Shown: positions 3,914 through 5,422 of the stretch, in pieces | Numbering within the stretch: position 1 is the first letter of the stretch | How the letters are laid out: every line of letters begins with the position of its first letter | NCBI GenBank assembly: GCA_023391275.1 | Contig: JAEWBE010000120.1 | Location: 1 to 5,422, forward strand | From: Bacillota bacterium | GTDB taxonomy: Bacteria; Bacillota; Clostridia; Oscillospirales; Acutalibacteraceae | DNA: 5,422 bases | Reading direction: 5' to 3' | Program-made: the position numbers and the translations under genes | The notes under the pieces: model-generated | What the model was told of the DNA's origin: nothing | Seen by the model: only the letters and a program-made list of their open reading frames with translations | Databases searched by the model: none

Positions 3914-4954
3914 ATGGAAAAGCGAATTGAGACAGTAAAAAGCGAGGATGGCCAGGCATTGGTATTGTTTGCTTTATTTATGGTGGTTTTAATGTGCGCT
4001 GCCGCTTTGGTCATTGATTTCGGCAATGTCGCTGTTGTAAAATCCAATCTGCAGAATGCGGTTGACGCAGCAGCTTTGGCGGGGGCGCAGGATCTGTCAG
4101 ATGCCCACACCGCCGAAGATACCGCAAAGTCTTATGCTGAACTGAATGGAGTTCAGGCATCTGAAATTACCGTTGAGGCTGATTCAACTCAAATTAAGGT
4201 TATTTGCACCAGAACGGTTCCGTATACGTTTGCTAAAGTTCTTGGCTTTCAAGATACAACCGTACAAGCCACTTCCGTAGCTCAAAAGGCAACGGTCGGC
4301 GGAGATGCCTTTGGATACGCAGTATTTGCGGGAGCGGGGGCGGTTTCCTTTAATGGATCCAAACACGAATTTGGCGGCAGTGTATATGGCAGGGACGGCG
4401 TTAATTTGGGCAAGAAAGCTCATGTAACCGGGAATGTTGTCTGCGCCAATAATCACACCATTGATACAGGCAACATTACTCCTACGGGTACTTTCATTAC
4501 GAACAGTCCTGAAATTCCTATGCCGGATTTGTCAGACCGTGTGATAGAACAGGCGGGTACTTCAACCTATACAGGGAATACGACTTTGGGTGGAAATTCC
4601 ATCAACGGGCCTGTGTATGTTAATGGCGATTTGACGGTTAACGGTCATATTGCGGGAAAAGGAATTATTTATGTGAATGGAAATATTGATTTTTCCAATA
4701 TAGATCAAACCGCGTTGGATTCCGTCTGTTTTTATGCCGCCGGAGATATCACGTTTGATGGAGGGGTTAAAACGATGGGGATTCTTTATGCACCGAATGG
4801 AACAATAAAGATTAACGGTGGGGGAAACACTACAGTATATGGACGGATGATAGCTAAAGTCATTGATGTGAATGGGGGCCAGGCCAGCGTTTATCCGAAT
4901 GCCAACGATTTAGACGGCATCAAAACGTTGGAAACTGTGAAGCTGACGCAATAA
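3914..4954 (+). CDS. TadG/TadE-like protein with Gly/Asn-rich beta-solenoid-like C-terminus (346 aa)
   Basis: Residues 1-12 are a charged cytoplasmic leader, followed by GQALVLF and one membrane helix (about 15-36), then LVIDFGNVAVVKSNLQNAVDAAALAGAQDL (32-61 in total; key elements IDFG, LQNAVDAAALAGA). This is the N-terminal signature of Tad (tight adherence/Flp pilus) TadE/TadG-like proteins, which stay anchored by the helix with the rest outside. Residues 83-126 form the small beta domain with VPYTFAKVLGF typical of the family. The remainder (about 135-335) lacks a von Willebrand domain. It instead repeats short strands with NG turns, such as PVYVNGDLTVNG and GIIYVNGNIDF, as in right-handed beta-helix or polymer-forming proteins. 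Only two cysteines lie in this part. The gene has its own promoter, and no other tad gene is in the window, so it may be an orphan surface protein. The N-terminal assignment is firm; the C-terminal fold is inferred. Confidence 0.88.
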   Translation: MEKRIETVKSEDGQALVLFALFMVVLMCAAALVIDFGNVAVVKSNLQNAVDAAALAGAQDLSDAHTAEDTAKSYAELNGVQASEITVEADSTQIKVICTRTVPYTFAKVLGFQDTTVQATSVAQKATVGGDAFGYAVFAGAGAVSFNGSKHEFGGSVYGRDGVNLGKKAHVTGNVVCANNHTIDTGNITPTGTFITNSPEIPMPDLSDRVIEQAGTSTYTGNTTLGGNSINGPVYVNGDLTVNGHIAGKGIIYVNGNIDFSNIDQTALDSVCFYAAGDITFDGGVKTMGILYAPNGTIKINGGGNTTVYGRMIAKVIDVNGGQASVYPNANDLDGIKTLETVKLTQ

Positions 4955-4998
4955 CGAATCAAGCGGAACATGGGGCAAAAATATAAAAATGTAAAATC

Positions 4999-5033
4999 AT
5001 AGCCTTCTCACCCATCTTGGCTGAGAAGGCTAT
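4999..5033. terminator. Shared hairpin between the Tad-like gene and the convergent small gene
   Basis: Perfect 12-bp stem ATAGCCTTCTCA (4999-5010) / TGAGAAGGCTAT (5022-5033), with a 3-bp inner pairing CCA/TGG in the loop. It lies 44 bases after the Tad-like stop and 8 bases after the minus-strand gene's stop (5042). In the minus direction it is followed by GATTTTACATTTTTA, in the plus direction by TTGATTCC, so it fits a bidirectional terminator better for the minus gene. Confidence 0.68.
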
Positions 5034-5041
5034 TTGATTCC

Positions 5042-5221
5042 TCAAATTTTCGTAAAGCACGTCCACTGTTCGATATCCAGCAAGTCGGGATGAAGCTGTA
5101 AGTATTTGTCCAGACTTTCATCCGGTTGTGCAATTTGATACCAGAGGTCACAAAGGTCGATAATCTGTTTAAGAGCTTCCGGCCCCGTGATTTCGCACTT
5201 TGAGACATCACTATAATACAC
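5042..5221 (-). CDS. Small acidic protein of unknown family (59 aa from GTG)
   Basis: The frame read from GTG 5221-5219 to TGA 5044-5042 is clearly protein-like: YYSDVSKCEITGPEALK, then IIDLCDLWYQIAQPDE, then LDKYLQLHPDLLDIEQW and a short FTKI end. It is rich in Leu, Asp, Glu and aromatics, with helices predicted at about 14-31 and 35-50 and cysteines at 9, 24 and 55. I do not recognise a family. Support comes from an extended -10 promoter (5308-5280), AGAAGGG at 5234-5228 six bases before the GTG, and a hairpin just after the stop. The overlapping minus frame from ATG 5244 is Arg/Ser-rich and runs through the hairpin, so it is not taken as the gene. Its first five codons (MGLKK) could however be the true N-terminus, joined by a -1 shift at GGGTTTA (5230-5224). 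Confidence 0.62.
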   Translation of the reverse strand: MYYSDVSKCEITGPEALKQIIDLCDLWYQIAQPDESLDKYLQLHPDLLDIEQWTCFTKI

Positions 5222-5279
5222 CGTAAACCCTTCTTAAGGCCCATGCTTAGGGCAAGATGTGCTCTGCTCCGCTATCACT

Positions 5280-5308
5280 TTTATAGCACATAAAAGAAAG
5301 AAAAGCAA
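5280..5308 (-). promoter_or_regulatory. Extended -10 promoter for the 59-residue gene
   Basis: On the minus strand TTGCTT (5308-5303), a 17-base spacer and TATAAA (5285-5280), with TG one base ahead of the -10 (TGCTATAAA), the extended -10 signature. Transcription would start near 5273, leaving a leader of about 52 bases. The same segment contains competing short inverted repeats (GCTAT/ATAGC and TGTGC/GCACA). Confidence 0.6.
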
Positions 5309-5422
5309 TATGACAGTTTTTTTTGCTGACGGGGCGGATGCTACACAAAGGGGGATAAGCGCAAACGGTTGGACGCGGTGGTTGACCTGTATTTCAGCGT
5401 TTTCATAGCTTCTGTTAAGACC
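5309..5422. other. Right-edge segment, coding status undecided
   Basis: Two frames remain open to the window edge: plus 5330-5422 (ending KRKRLDAVVDLYFSVF-like) and minus 5422 down to a TAA near 5237 (62 codons, with a hydrophobic stretch TVILLFFLLCAI). Neither has a start codon with a ribosome binding site inside the window, and the minus frame runs through the promoter of the small gene. A run of eight T lies at 5317-5324. No call is made. Confidence 0.3.

Noticed and set aside
3910..4456. Minus-strand frames opposite the Tad-like gene
   Set aside because: They are antisense to a strongly supported gene, with no ribosome binding sites and poor composition.
5310..5408. Plus-strand 32-residue frame from ATG 5310
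   Set aside because: It has no Shine-Dalgarno, it contains the eight-T run, and no family is evident.
1..5422. CRISPR array, tRNA, rRNA, insertion sequence or toxin-antitoxin module
   Set aside because: No spaced repeats of CRISPR type, tRNA cloverleaf, transposase motifs with terminal repeats, or recognisable toxin/antitoxin pair were found. The AbrB-family protein is of regulator length with a zinc module and has no toxin partner next to it.

Overview
The window looks like accessory chromosomal DNA from a low-to-moderate-GC Firmicute, most likely a Clostridia member of the Oscillospiraceae/Ruminococcaceae type. The pointers are strong Shine-Dalgarno sites (AAGGAGG, GGGAGG), A/T-rich promoters close to the sigma-A consensus, compact stem-loop terminators, an AbrB-type regulator with two added CxxC pairs, a YdcZ-family transporter and a clostridial-phage-type small membrane protein. 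The taxonomic placement is inference; there is no rRNA or marker gene here.

Layout. 1-203: the 3' end of a gene whose product ends in a Met/Gly heptapeptide repeat, then its terminator. 204-676: a divergent HPr-like protein with no recognisable active-site histidine, then a strong terminator. 790-1167 (minus): an 85-residue, extremely charged small protein with its own good promoter. 1320-1861 (minus): a YdcZ/DUF606 small-multidrug-like membrane protein, probably starting at an internal TTG. 1862-2133: no convincing gene. 2134-2373: a small unrecognised gene with a terminator. 2449-2744: an AbrB/SpoVT-family regulator with a zinc-knuckle-like tail and a terminator shared with a convergent 50-residue gene (2789-2941, minus). 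3225-3554: a phage-type membrane-anchored protein, preceded by a perfect 14-bp palindrome and followed by a 200-base stretch that stays open past its stop codon. 3854-5033: a Tad/TadG-like secreted or surface protein with its own promoter, a TadE/G-type N-terminus and a Gly/Asn-rich beta-solenoid-like C-terminus. 5042-5308 (minus): a 59-residue unrecognised gene with its own promoter, converging on the Tad-like gene.

Almost every gene is a single transcription unit with its own signals, and strands alternate. There is no visible operon, so a joint function cannot be claimed. The AbrB-type regulator, the phage-derived protein and the orphan Tad-like protein suggest a patchwork of stationary-phase or surface functions and phage remnants. 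The two hairpins around the Tad-like gene share identical 10-base arms. Two short genes (50 and 59 residues) are supported by start signals, and in the second case also by a promoter, although they are very short.

The least explained items are the Met/Gly heptad tail, the His-less HPr-like protein, the open frame after the phage-type gene, and the minus-strand gene at 5042-5221, where a canonical GGGTTTA heptamer lies exactly at the join between two reading frames.
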